Shown piece after piece: positions 20,642-29,502 of a stretch of DNA of 64,000 nt. Source of the stretch: Methanobrevibacter sp. (lineage in GTDB: Archaea; Methanobacteriota; Methanobacteria; Methanobacteriales; Methanobacteriaceae); the NCBI RefSeq assembly GCF_017431965.1, contig NZ_JAFRKB010000039.1:64818-128817 (forward strand), in the 5' to 3' direction. A model generated the notes under the pieces. That model worked only from the letters and a program-made list of their open reading frames with translations, made no database searches and was not told the DNA's origin. The first letter of the stretch is position 1. Every line of letters begins with the position of its first letter. The translations under genes were made by a program, and so were the position numbers.

Positions 20642-23520
20642 TTTCCCACCCAACTTTCATCCCAATATTTTTCAGGCATGCTGAATGGTGTCCAGTATTC
20701 ATCGCAGAAATATTGGTATGTTTCTTGTCTGGTTAGTTGTTTTGTTTTACCATCACTAATGTATACCGCATTATTCCTGTCCAAAGTTAAGTCATCATTG
20801 ATTTTCACTTCAATATAATCGCATCCTCCGTTTTTGTTTGGAATGTTATATACTTTCTTTGCTTGCAGATATCCTGGGCGTGTAAATGTCAGTGTATCCA
20901 TTACTTTGTGCCATTCATTTTCATTTACTATATTGTCCCTATACATTGTTCCTCCAGTTTGAATAAGGGTCATTGTTGAGAGTAGTCCAATGCAAGCAGC
21001 CGAACCACCTTTTAATGTTTTTTCCAGGAGAAATTTTATGCCCATATATCCTAAAACTGATAAGGGATGTGTTTTATTCAATTCATCTGAGAATAAATAA
21101 ATTCCTGGTGCAAATGTTCCTATCGAATTTCTTATTCCTGCTATTATGTCTTTGGGAATTATTCCAACACCGCAGCAGTCTCGACTTGTGGCTATGCTTG
21201 AACCTTTATATGTGGAATCGTTTTTCGAATGAATGACACTTGCAACGCCACTTGTGGTATTCAGTATTATTGCGGAGTTATCTTCTGAAAATACATATAT
21301 TATGTCTCCTAATTGAGTAATGCTAAATCTATTTTCACTGATTGCTAGAAAAATGTTGTCTAAAGAGTTTGTTGTGTTGTCCATATATCTTTTACTGACT
21401 GGTAAAAGCACATAATCCTCGACATTTGGAAGATTCAATGAGTTTAGCAATCTAAATAAGATTACATTCTTTTCTTTTCCTTTGACTGTCATCCCCATAT
21501 CTGCATTTAAAATGTTTAAGTAGGTATCCTCCAGATTGATTCCTCCTAAAATCGTAAGTGTGTTTCCTCTCATCCAATTCACATTAAATTCGTTTGCATA
21601 TTTGTCTGCTAGTTCATCGGCAAGCCAAGTTGTTTCAAGTGATGCTAAATGCATTCCATATAGGTTCATAATGCCGTATCTATTTAAATAATTGGAATTT
21701 GATGAAATCCAATTTTCCAATGTTGTTTTAGATACTTTCTCAGCAATTATGCTGTATGCTTGAAGCACTTCAAAGCCGAATCCCCTTCTGTATTTCTCAC
21801 CAAGACCATAGCTTATTGTCTCTCTTTTTTCAAGCTCTTCCTTTCCATTGATGATGAATTTTGTTGTTATTTCCTCTTTAGAACAGTAACCTACAATACT
21901 ATTTCCAAAATAGGAATATGTCACAGCTTTGCCTGTATTCGTGAATATGACTGGATCGGATACATGATTTGTAATTTCATAGTAGGCAAAATCGGTATTT
22001 ACTCTGTTATAGAGTTTGGCTAAACTATATTTTACACCTGTTTCGTCAAAATATTGTGTTTGAATTGAAACTTTACATACGATTTTATCGTTTTGAGTGT
22101 ATGTCAAAATTTCACTATTTTCCAAACCTTTATCAGCATAAAATCCGAATAATTCTATGGAATCATTAGTTTTGCTTCTATATTCAATTTTGGTATAGTT
22201 GTAAAACCTTGTAATCATTATTCCATCTTCAACTAAGTTTTCCTTATTTGAACAACACAGTACGGCACCTCCGTTGAATGGTACTAAATAATTTTTTTGC
22301 CCCATTATAACAGCATCTCCATTGCCTGTTTTCCCGGTTGCAAACTGGTATGTTTTAGAGCCTACCTGCACGGTAAAAATTTCTATTTTTGGCATTTTTA
22401 CTGTTCCGTTAATGCCAACTTTAAGGGAGTACTCCTCATTTGGAAATACTTGGGGGAGTGTTACATTAACATAGTTTGGAATAATCGTCATATGTTTAAA
22501 GGGAGATGGAGTTAATTTATTTACAATAATTCTGTTATTCGCTTTTAGATTATTGTATTCTGTTGTTATTGTGTATTCTCCAGCATCTAAATTAATAGGT
22601 AAAGTAGTTTTACCGTTTTCATCCAATTTTTTAATGTAAGTTGCTCCATTGACTTTTAAAGTTACATTTTTATTGGAATCTGCTTTTTCACAATAGTTAA
22701 GTATTTTTACTTCAAATTCACCAATTTCCCCATATTTCATTGTTAGATCTTCCGTTTTAATGGGAGATATGATATGCATTATCCTGGTGAGGGATTCGCC
22801 GGTTTTTGAATTTACGGAGGTTATGAGATATTTTCCAGGGTTTAATTTAAAAGTTATCTTTGCAATTCCGATATTGTTCGTTTTTGCGATGTATGTCTTC
22901 TCATTTATTTTAAATTTAACGATGGAATTTTTGAGGGAATATCCATTTTCATCGTAAAATTTTACACAAAATGATGAAATACTCCTGTAATACTTTGTAA
23001 GACTATAACATTTGATTGTGCTTTTAATTTTCACTGTACTTTTTACGCTTTGCTTTTTGTACATGTCTGTTCCATAAAAAGTGCTGATGACAGTATAGGT
23101 TCCACTTTTTAAATTCAAATCAAGAGTTGCAACCCCATTCCTATTTGTAATTGGATAATAGGAATGCCCGGCAATATTTATTTTAATTATTGCATTGCTG
23201 AGGGGTCTTTCATTTTTGCTTTTTAAACTGACAATAAACTTATGTCCTTTATTGAAATACATTGTCACGTTTGGCGCTATTAAGATTACTTCCTTTTTAT
23301 TTTCATTTGCAGAGCTAGTGTTTTCGCAGTAACTTTGCTCTAGTTTATCATTTTCAAAATCAATTGTCTCTTCGTTACTTGCATTGTAGATGTTATCTTC
23401 ATCTGAATTGCTTTTGGATATGGTTTTTGGTGTCTCATTTTCTAAATCTGCTGCGGATACGGCAGAAATTAAAAATAGAAATAAGAAAATGAAACACAGG
23501 GTGTTTATTTTCCGATTCAT
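20638..23520 (-). CDS. Large adhesin-like protein with Ig-like repeats
   Basis: A secreted protein of 960 aa. The signal peptide covers residues 1-23 (F-L-F-L-I-S-A-V-S-A). Three Ig-like repeats lie between about 79 and 340, each with a pattern like N-G-V-A-T-L-D-L-N-L-K-S-G-T-Y-T-V, typical of methanogen adhesin-like proteins. A roughly 600-residue C-terminal part follows, with a segment (about 598-765) that aligns with the protein at 12450-16079: W-I-S-S-N-S, Y-G-x-x-L, F-N-V-N-W-x-R, D-M-G-M, L-N-T-T-S-G-V. There is no catalytic motif I can name. It is presumably cell-surface, with adhesion inferred from the class. Confidence 0.85.
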   Translation of the reverse strand: MNRKINTLCFIFLFLFLISAVSAADLENETPKTISKSNSDEDNIYNASNEETIDFENDKLEQSYCENTSSANENKKEVILIAPNVTMYFNKGHKFIVSLKSKNERPLSNAIIKINIAGHSYYPITNRNGVATLDLNLKSGTYTVISTFYGTDMYKKQSVKSTVKIKSTIKCYSLTKYYRSISSFCVKFYDENGYSLKNSIVKFKINEKTYIAKTNNIGIAKITFKLNPGKYLITSVNSKTGESLTRIMHIISPIKTEDLTMKYGEIGEFEVKILNYCEKADSNKNVTLKVNGATYIKKLDENGKTTLPINLDAGEYTITTEYNNLKANNRIIVNKLTPSPFKHMTIIPNYVNVTLPQVFPNEEYSLKVGINGTVKMPKIEIFTVQVGSKTYQFATGKTGNGDAVIMGQKNYLVPFNGGAVLCCSNKENLVEDGIMITRFYNYTKIEYRSKTNDSIELFGFYADKGLENSEILTYTQNDKIVCKVSIQTQYFDETGVKYSLAKLYNRVNTDFAYYEITNHVSDPVIFTNTGKAVTYSYFGNSIVGYCSKEEITTKFIINGKEELEKRETISYGLGEKYRRGFGFEVLQAYSIIAEKVSKTTLENWISSNSNYLNRYGIMNLYGMHLASLETTWLADELADKYANEFNVNWMRGNTLTILGGINLEDTYLNILNADMGMTVKGKEKNVILFRLLNSLNLPNVEDYVLLPVSKRYMDNTTNSLDNIFLAISENRFSITQLGDIIYVFSEDNSAIILNTTSGVASVIHSKNDSTYKGSSIATSRDCCGVGIIPKDIIAGIRNSIGTFAPGIYLFSDELNKTHPLSVLGYMGIKFLLEKTLKGGSAACIGLLSTMTLIQTGGTMYRDNIVNENEWHKVMDTLTFTRPGYLQAKKVYNIPNKNGGCDYIEVKINDDLTLDRNNAVYISDGKTKQLTRQETYQYFCDEYWTPFSMPEKYWDESWVGK

Positions 23521-23647
23521 AGTATCTACCTTATGTCAATTTTTAGTTAAAATCAACAATTGAACTATATAAATCGGATTATATAAGCTTTGATTTTAAA
23601 ATTAAATAGTAAATAATTAATATAATGGTTTTTTAAGCTCAATTATG

Positions 23648-24295
23648 CTAGTAAATGACCATTATGCACATATAAGTGAATTCGCTTTCAGCAATTTCCT
23701 TTAAAGTAGACTCAACAATTCTCTCATCAGGGTAACTCAACCTTTCACAGACAACAACTTTCCTTTCTTCCTCAACGCCATTGTCTAGTAAAAATTGAGC
23801 CATGTCCTTCACTTTTCTTGAAGGAAGGGCTATTGTTGTTTTTCCATTGTTTATGACCGGCAGGATGTCTTCAATATTCTCCCTTCCGTGAAATGTCATC
23901 ACGTTAGCGTTGTCCCATTGTATTTGGGTTCTTGCAGCAGCCAGCTGAAGTGAACTGATTCCCGGAATGACTTCAATGTTTTGTTTGTCAAATCCTTTCT
24001 CGGCAGATATTCTCAAAACAGTATTCAATACTCCTGAAAATCCGGGGTCTCCTGTTGACAATATGGATACGGTATTTCCTTTAATTGCTAGTTCAACGCC
24101 TTCTTTGAGTTTATCCAATAACTCCTTGACATTAAAGGCAATCTTGTTGTTGACATCATCGAACAGTTCTATAGCTCTTGTACTTCCAACAGTGTAATCG
24201 CTATTTTTAACGGTATCGATTGCCTTTTTTGTTAAAAATTCACTGGATCCGGGACCTATTCCAACAATATAAATTTTACCAGTCATTTTAATCAT
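23648..24295 (-). CDS. cbiE: Cobalt-precorrin-7 (C5)-methyltransferase
   Basis: A tetrapyrrole methylase of cobamide (B12) synthesis, methylating C5 of cobalt-precorrin-7. Methanogens need the product for the corrinoid in the Mtr complex. The N-terminus has the family loop I-V-G-I-G-P-G, then L-S-T-G-D-P-G-F-S-G and V-I-P-G-I-S-S-L-Q-L. At 215 aa it is the length of stand-alone CbiE, without a fused CbiT. The start is ATG 24295, overlapping the end of the HxlR gene, or ATG 24286; neither has a strong site, so coupling is likely. No other cobalamin genes are nearby. Confidence 0.9.
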   Translation of the reverse strand: MIKMTGKIYIVGIGPGSSEFLTKKAIDTVKNSDYTVGSTRAIELFDDVNNKIAFNVKELLDKLKEGVELAIKGNTVSILSTGDPGFSGVLNTVLRISAEKGFDKQNIEVIPGISSLQLAAARTQIQWDNANVMTFHGRENIEDILPVINNGKTTIALPSRKVKDMAQFLLDNGVEEERKVVVCERLSYPDERIVESTLKEIAESEFTYMCIMVIY

Positions 24296-24671
24296 TAATC
24301 TCTAATTTTTCTTTAAATGCATTTTTCAATTCGTCACGAGTCTCATCGGAATAGCTATTGTCATTTTTATCATGCAATGTAAACATTGCAAGTTCATAGA
24401 CAATTCTATTCATTGATTTGCCGTAATCGGTTAAGTAATATTCAGTAGTAACTGGGGTGGTATTCAACACTTCTTTTCTAATTAAGCCATTTTCCTCTAA
24501 TTCTTTTAAACAGTTGGATAATACTTTATTGCTTAATTTAGGTTTATCTTCTTTAAATTCTTTAAAATGTTTTTTACCGAAAAATAAATCTCTGATGATT
24601 TGTATGCTCCATTTTTTATTTATCAAATTCAATGTTTTGTCGACGGGGCATGCAATATTTTTACTTTCCAT
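24288..24671 (-). CDS. HxlR-family transcriptional regulator
   Basis: A winged-helix regulator of 127 aa with the HxlR core: a cysteine near the N-terminus (C-P-V), K-W-S-I-Q-I-I-R-D-L, then L-S-N-K-V-L-S-N-C-L-K-E-L-E-E-N-G-L-I and a wing ending in Y-Y-L-T-D-Y-G. Such proteins often sense reactive electrophiles or redox state through that cysteine. It is divergent from the macro/SirTM genes and upstream of cbiE. An inverted repeat in the shared promoter region (24709-24724) is a natural candidate for its site. Confidence 0.88.
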   Translation of the reverse strand: MESKNIACPVDKTLNLINKKWSIQIIRDLFFGKKHFKEFKEDKPKLSNKVLSNCLKELEENGLIRKEVLNTTPVTTEYYLTDYGKSMNRIVYELAMFTLHDKNDNSYSDETRDELKNAFKEKLEIND

Positions 24672-24703
24672 ATTTAATAATTTGCTTAATTGTTATATAT
24701 GTT

Positions 24704-24743
24704 TTTTAGTTACTTTCAAGTAACAAAGTTCCCTTTTAGTTAC
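24704..24743. promoter_or_regulatory. Candidate HxlR operator in the divergent promoter
   Basis: GTTACTTTCAAGTAAC at 24709-24724 is a 7+2+7 inverted repeat. TTTTAGTTAC occurs as a direct repeat at 24704-24713 and 24734-24743, 30 bases apart. The second copy lies just upstream of the TATA-like ATTTAAATAT (about 24751) of the macrodomain gene. On the other side, a TATATAT block near 24693 serves the HxlR gene. The layout fits a regulator controlling both directions. Confidence 0.65.
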
Positions 24744-24801
24744 AAAAATCATTTAAATATCTAAATTCTATTAATAATTAAAGATATATGGGGGGATTAA
24801 A

Positions 24802-25587
24802 ATAAAAGCACAAGAACAATTGGATTTTTTGATTGAGTATTTGATTGATGAACGTAATGAAAGAATAGATATTCCAAATAGTTTAAATGATAAAAAAACA
24901 TTATTTAGATCCCTGATGAATGTCAGACCTCCAAGAGAGGTGTCAAATGAATTTTTACAGGTTCAAGATGAATTTTTAACCAATGAAACTTTAAACAAAA
25001 AATTAACTTCAGTCGATGAAATTTATGAAGTAAAAGGAAAATTAGCTCTGTGGCAGGGTGATATTGTTACATTGAAAGTCGATGCTATTGTAAATGCAGC
25101 CAATTCAAAATTGCTTGGCTGTTTTATTCCAATGCATAATTGCATTGACAATATCATTCACTCTTCAGCAGGTATTCAGCTAAGGGAGGAATGCAATAAG
25201 ATAATGCAAACTCAGGGAAGGGATGAGGAAGTTGGAAAGGCAAAAATTACAAGTGCCTATAATTTGCCTTCCAAGTATGTAATCCATACTGTGGGTCCAT
25301 CAATCCCTCAGGGGTTTGAACCTTCAGGGGAGGATTGTGAAAAACTAGCGGGGTGTTATAGGTCTTGTTTGGAAATTGCTGATGCCAATGAACTTAAATC
25401 CATAGCATTTTGCAGTATTTCCACTGGTGTTTTTAATTTTCCTCAAGATATTGCCGCTAAAATCGCAATTAAAACGGTTGAAGAATATTTAAATGAAAAT
25501 GAGACCACATTAGAAAAGGTTATTTTCGATGTATTTTCAGACAGAAGCTATTTGATTTATAAAGATTTATTATTTGGTGATATGTAA
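24802..25587 (+). CDS. Zinc-binding macrodomain protein (Zn-Macro)
   Basis: A macrodomain of the class linked to SirTM, which removes ADP-ribose from proteins. After an alpha-helical N-terminus with S-L-M-N-V-R-P-P, residues from about 85 carry [18 protein letters not shown]. The zinc-site signature follows, [12 protein letters not shown]-x-I-H, then V-I-H-T-V-G-P and [16 protein letters not shown] at about 24790-24795 points to ATA 24802 as start, giving N-terminal K-A-Q-E-Q-L; the first canonical start is TTG 24820, 24 bases away. It is followed immediately by the SirTM gene, with a 1-base overlap. Confidence 0.9.
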   Translation: MKAQEQLDFLIEYLIDERNERIDIPNSLNDKKTLFRSLMNVRPPREVSNEFLQVQDEFLTNETLNKKLTSVDEIYEVKGKLALWQGDIVTLKVDAIVNAANSKLLGCFIPMHNCIDNIIHSSAGIQLREECNKIMQTQGRDEEVGKAKITSAYNLPSKYVIHTVGPSIPQGFEPSGEDCEKLAGCYRSCLEIADANELKSIAFCSISTGVFNFPQDIAAKIAIKTVEEYLNENETTLEKVIFDVFSDRSYLIYKDLLFGDM

Positions 25588-26438
25588 TGGATAAGTTTGT
25601 TTTAAGATTAGATAAGGCTATCAATGAAATCAGGGATGCTGATTATATACTTATTGGGGCAGGAGCAGGTTTTTCCGCTGCGGCGGGAATTGAATATTCT
25701 GGTAAACGTTTCGATGATAACTTTCAGGATTTCATTAAGAAATATGGTGTTAAAGACATGTATTCTGCAACATTTTATCCATATGAAACCCAAGAGGAAA
25801 AATGGGCTCATTGGGCACGCCATGTTTATGTTAATAGGTATTCTGTTGGAAAAACAAAGTTATATGGGCAGTTGCTTGATTTAGTTAAAGATAAGGACTA
25901 TTTTGTCTTGACAACCAATGTCGAGCATCAATTCTGGATAAACGGCTTTGAAGATGAAAGAATTTTTGCAACTCAGGGGGATTATGGCATGATGCAGTGT
26001 GCAAAAGCCTGTCATGATAAATTGTATTCCAATGAGGAATTGGTTTTTAAAGCTATTGAAAGCACTGATGATTGCAAAATTCCAAGTGAATTAGTTCCTG
26101 TATGTCCAGTTTGTGGGGGCAATATGGAAATAAATGTCAGAAAGGATAATTTCTTTGTTGAAAATGAAAAATGGCATGAAATGGCTGAAAACTACTCCCG
26201 ATTTTTAGGTAAAATCAATGAAGAGGATAAGCTGGTGCTTTTGGAATTGGGGGTTGGCTTTAACACTCCAGTAATTATCAGGTATCCGTTTGAGCAAATG
26301 ACTTATAATAATCCTAATGTAAGTTTGATTAGATTAAACAGGAGTCATTCACAAGCAATTCCAGAAAATAAGGATAAGACAATTAGTTTTGATGAGGATT
26401 TATCTGAGATATTTGATTACTGGTGCGGGAGAATTTAA
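25587..26438 (+). CDS. SirTM-type sirtuin (protein ADP-ribosyltransferase candidate)
   Basis: A 283-residue sirtuin with the NAD-binding G-A-G-A-G-F-S-A-A-A-G-I at the N-terminus, L-T-T-N-V-E-H-Q-F for the usual T-Q-N-x-D motif, a zinc ribbon (C-A-K-A-C and V-C-P-V-C-G), and G-V-G-F-N-T-P. The catalytic histidine of ordinary sirtuins is replaced: the motif reads F-A-T-Q-G-D-Y. A Gln here is the hallmark of class M sirtuins, which ADP-ribosylate rather than deacetylate. It has a GGTGAT site and overlaps the macrodomain gene. Bacterial and fungal relatives modify a lipoylated GcvH-like carrier; none is encoded nearby. Confidence 0.9.
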   Translation: MDKFVLRLDKAINEIRDADYILIGAGAGFSAAAGIEYSGKRFDDNFQDFIKKYGVKDMYSATFYPYETQEEKWAHWARHVYVNRYSVGKTKLYGQLLDLVKDKDYFVLTTNVEHQFWINGFEDERIFATQGDYGMMQCAKACHDKLYSNEELVFKAIESTDDCKIPSELVPVCPVCGGNMEINVRKDNFFVENEKWHEMAENYSRFLGKINEEDKLVLLELGVGFNTPVIIRYPFEQMTYNNPNVSLIRLNRSHSQAIPENKDKTISFDEDLSEIFDYWCGRI

Positions 26439-28555
26439 GTATTTTTTAAATTCTCTATTTCGCTTTTCAAGAATCTATATATTGATTCAGCACCAATCAA
26501 TTCACCGGGGTCGTTCCATTCGGACGGATAGACAATAAACGGTTTTGTCTGATTTCCTCCAAGGCCTCCGTGACTTCCTATCAGCTCTTCAAATGCACAA
26601 ACTTCGTCGGTTTTTGAGTCATAAAAGCTGTTTACCAGTATGTCTGGCATGTTGTCAAAGGTATTTTGTCTTTTAAGGTGTCTTGAAGCATTTTTACCAA
26701 AACCTTCAAGAGGATCTTCACCAACAATCTTTTCATTGTCAATATAGTTAATTCCATTCTGCCCTATTGCCATTGCACCATTGTTTATGGAATTTACCAT
26801 TATGAATCCGATTCCTGTATGTTTGACAAGACCCGGAATCAAATCTGGGAATAACATTACAATTTCTTCATAAGTCAATCGCTGTTTCCATTGCGTTAAA
26901 TAGATTAATCCTAAATTACCGGAACCTAAAACAATCAATTCGGAATTTTCTGCTTTTTTAGTGCTCTGTTCGTGACTTTCATAGCCTCTGATGTAGTCTA
27001 AGCTGTTTGAGTATTTCTCTCTCAGATTCAAATACTGTTCATTTTCAAATATTATTTCAGGTTTTCTATTGTCAATTCCTTCTTTAATGTTTTGAATTGT
27101 TTCGACTTCATCAAAAACATCACGTATGTTTCCAACTCTTTCTTTAAAATTTCTTATCTGTTTATTTTCAGGAATAACTGCATCTCTAAAGTGATCGATA
27201 TTGTATTTTTTCTCAAACACTTTCAAGTCATCTGGAAGCAATCTTCTTACATAATCGCCAAGTGTAATTCCATATCTTTGTTTAAATGTCGCCCCTTTAC
27301 TTTGCCCATGGTCAGATAAAACAACTAATTTATAGTCTCTTTCACTCAGTTCAATGGCGGTTTTTAAACTTTGAAATTGCTGGTCAATCTGTTTTAGAAC
27401 TCCCCATACGTCGTCATCCTCTACTCCGGAATGGTGAGCTACTTCATCATAACCCATAAATGTTGAATATGCAGTGTCAATATCCCCAGTCAATATTTCT
27501 CCTGTTAAAATTTCGGTTGCTGCTTCTCTTAAAACGACATTAGCTCCGGCTCTTACGGCTGCATAAACAATTGTTCTTCTAAGTCTTGGCCGTATATTTT
27601 TTAAATTATGAACTAATTGTGATTTTAGCTCTAATAGGATATCCCATAAAAATAAAACAAATATTCTTTGGAAGTTATTGGCATCTAAAAATATGGTATG
27701 CAAGGTCTTATCATATATCTTCGCTAAACCTTCTAGTTTGGATGAAGTTAATGGGGAAATTTTACTGTCTCCTGAAAACATGTTCGCTATGCTGATTCCA
27801 TCAACAAGCAATCCGTTTCCATTACTGATTCTTTCTTCAATTTTAGGAGCGTCACTTAATTTTCCGGAAACCAAAATTTGGTTGTTATTTTCCTTTTCAA
27901 CCCATCTGTATGCAACAATATTCTTGTTGTTTCCATGCAGGATTCCCGCTTGGCTTGCACCGGTTTGTGAGGATAAATCAGTTTCCCATTCCTTGAGTGT
28001 GTGGGATTTTTCATCAAGCCATCCCTTTAAATTTGGCATAAAACCTTTATCAATCGCTTTTTTTAATGTATTGATGGACAGGCCATCAATTTCAAGCATT
28101 ATGACTCCAGGATATCTTTTTTTATACCGTGTTTTTCTTTTTTCAGCATATTTCAAAATGTTTTTAAGGTAACTGTCGAAATAACTGGTGTTCGTAAGGT
28201 TAGTAATAAATACTGTAAATATTGCCATAACTATCGGGACCTGGAAAGCCCCATATATTCCAACATGAACTCCGGGGATGGCATAGGATGAAATATAAAA
28301 TATCAGTGAATTAATTAAAATTGCTCCAATTCCAAATGTAAATATGATAATTTTCATAAAGAACTTTTGAAAAATTGGCCACAGCAGTGAATTTGCAATA
28401 GCAAGAGCTATTACAATGATTATGGCATTATACCAAGGGCCAACCGTAAAATCGGTGCTGATATAATCTACTCCATAAATGGCCAATAAATTTGCCATTA
28501 TTAACAATGTAGTTGTTATTAATGTTTTGGAATATGAAATAAATTTATTAATCAT
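26435..28555 (-). CDS. Membrane-anchored phosphodiesterase with holin-like N-terminus
   Basis: A 706-residue fusion. Residues 1-130 form four membrane helices resembling the phage-holin-4/YvlD-type membrane domain. From about 145 on is an alkaline-phosphatase-superfamily (type I phosphodiesterase/sulfatase) domain with P-G-V-I-M-L-E-I-D-G-L, the nucleophile region S-S-Q-T-G-A-S-Q-A-G, Y-D-E-V-A-H-H-S-G, V-V-L-S-D-H-G-Q and a final G-S-H-G-G-L-G-G. The catalytic domain is probably extracytoplasmic. It is translated from ATGA overlapping the end of the metallophosphoesterase gene. Its 3' end overlaps that of SirTM by four bases. The substrate is unknown, possibly a phospholipid or cell-wall phosphodiester. 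Confidence 0.85.
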   Translation of the reverse strand: MINKFISYSKTLITTTLLIMANLLAIYGVDYISTDFTVGPWYNAIIIVIALAIANSLLWPIFQKFFMKIIIFTFGIGAILINSLIFYISSYAIPGVHVGIYGAFQVPIVMAIFTVFITNLTNTSYFDSYLKNILKYAEKRKTRYKKRYPGVIMLEIDGLSINTLKKAIDKGFMPNLKGWLDEKSHTLKEWETDLSSQTGASQAGILHGNNKNIVAYRWVEKENNNQILVSGKLSDAPKIEERISNGNGLLVDGISIANMFSGDSKISPLTSSKLEGLAKIYDKTLHTIFLDANNFQRIFVLFLWDILLELKSQLVHNLKNIRPRLRRTIVYAAVRAGANVVLREAATEILTGEILTGDIDTAYSTFMGYDEVAHHSGVEDDDVWGVLKQIDQQFQSLKTAIELSERDYKLVVLSDHGQSKGATFKQRYGITLGDYVRRLLPDDLKVFEKKYNIDHFRDAVIPENKQIRNFKERVGNIRDVFDEVETIQNIKEGIDNRKPEIIFENEQYLNLREKYSNSLDYIRGYESHEQSTKKAENSELIVLGSGNLGLIYLTQWKQRLTYEEIVMLFPDLIPGLVKHTGIGFIMVNSINNGAMAIGQNGINYIDNEKIVGEDPLEGFGKNASRHLKRQNTFDNMPDILVNSFYDSKTDEVCAFEELIGSHGGLGGNQTKPFIVYPSEWNDPGELIGAESIYRFLKSEIENLKNT

Positions 28556-29421
28556 TCTATCGGTATTTTTCTTTTGTTTTTATTTTTTAAAGTTATTATT
28601 GTAATTTCAGGTTTGCAGTTAATTCGTATTCTAAATGAGTTTGTTCCAAGACCTTTGCTTGTATACTGAAGCATATTTCCAACTTTATAAAGTCCTACTG
28701 GATATTTTGTTGAATTTGGCCCTCTAAATGGGGTTGTCTCAAATTTGGGAATTATAAACTGCCCTCCATGAGAGTGTCCCGATATCTGCAAGTCAAATCT
28801 TTTGGTTTGGGATGATTCTTTTGCAAAATCCGGCTCATGGGCAAGCAAAATGCTCGGAATGTTTTTAGGAAGTTTTTCCAATACTTTATCCATATTATCC
28901 GCACAAACTGTGCAACTGTCAATGCCTGCCAAATTCAAGAATTCTCCATCTTTTTCAAGGGTATAAACGTCATTACTTAAATCAGTAATGTTTGAGCCTT
29001 TAAAGATTTTTCTAATTTTTTCCGGATTCATCCAATGGTCATGATTTCCCAAAACGCCAAATTTCCCGTCTTTAGCTTTTAATTTTTTAAATGACTTTTT
29101 TAGAGATTCTTCATATTCATCCATAACATATGAGAAATAGTCTCCGGTTAGGGTAGCCAAATCATAATTCAACGTATTGACATAATCCACAAGGTCATCT
29201 AAATATTCAGGATTTATCCATTGGCCCAAATGTATGTCAGTTAGGTTTAAAATCCGGTAATTGTGAAAATTCCAACCCAAGTTGTCTATTTCAATATCGA
29301 TTTCTACTAAATCAATATCATCTTCACTAAACTTTTTTTCAGGTAGGGAATTTGTCATTGCATCCTGTATTCCCTGGCGAATTTTCATTGCCTGTGGACG
29401 GTCAATATCTTCATCTTTCAT
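28552..29421 (-). CDS. Metallophosphoesterase, YkuE/LpxH-like
   Basis: A calcineurin-like phosphoesterase of 289 aa with the metal motifs in order: L-T-D-I-H-L-G, L-T-G-D-Y, L-G-N-H-D-H-W, L-A-H-E-P-D and S-G-H-S-H-G-G. An N-terminal extension of about 50 acidic residues precedes the domain; there is no signal peptide or membrane helix. The gene has no ribosome binding site and a TATA-like AAAATATAAATAG about 30 bases upstream, so the message is probably leaderless. It overlaps the downstream membrane phosphodiesterase, and the two enzymes may act in one pathway of phosphodiester turnover. Confidence 0.88.
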   Translation of the reverse strand: MKDEDIDRPQAMKIRQGIQDAMTNSLPEKKFSEDDIDLVEIDIEIDNLGWNFHNYRILNLTDIHLGQWINPEYLDDLVDYVNTLNYDLATLTGDYFSYVMDEYEESLKKSFKKLKAKDGKFGVLGNHDHWMNPEKIRKIFKGSNITDLSNDVYTLEKDGEFLNLAGIDSCTVCADNMDKVLEKLPKNIPSILLAHEPDFAKESSQTKRFDLQISGHSHGGQFIIPKFETTPFRGPNSTKYPVGLYKVGNMLQYTSKGLGTNSFRIRINCKPEITIITLKNKNKRKIPIE

Positions 29422-29502
29422 GTAATTTATTATATGCTTTCTGAAACTATTTATATTTTAAAAGGCAAATATTAAGTTGTTATTAATTTTAATGTGATTA
29501 TT

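Noticed and set aside
20462-23520. Protease or transglutaminase activity in the Ig-like surface protein
   Set aside because: Cys and His residues are present, but no ordered catalytic triad or known motif could be made out.
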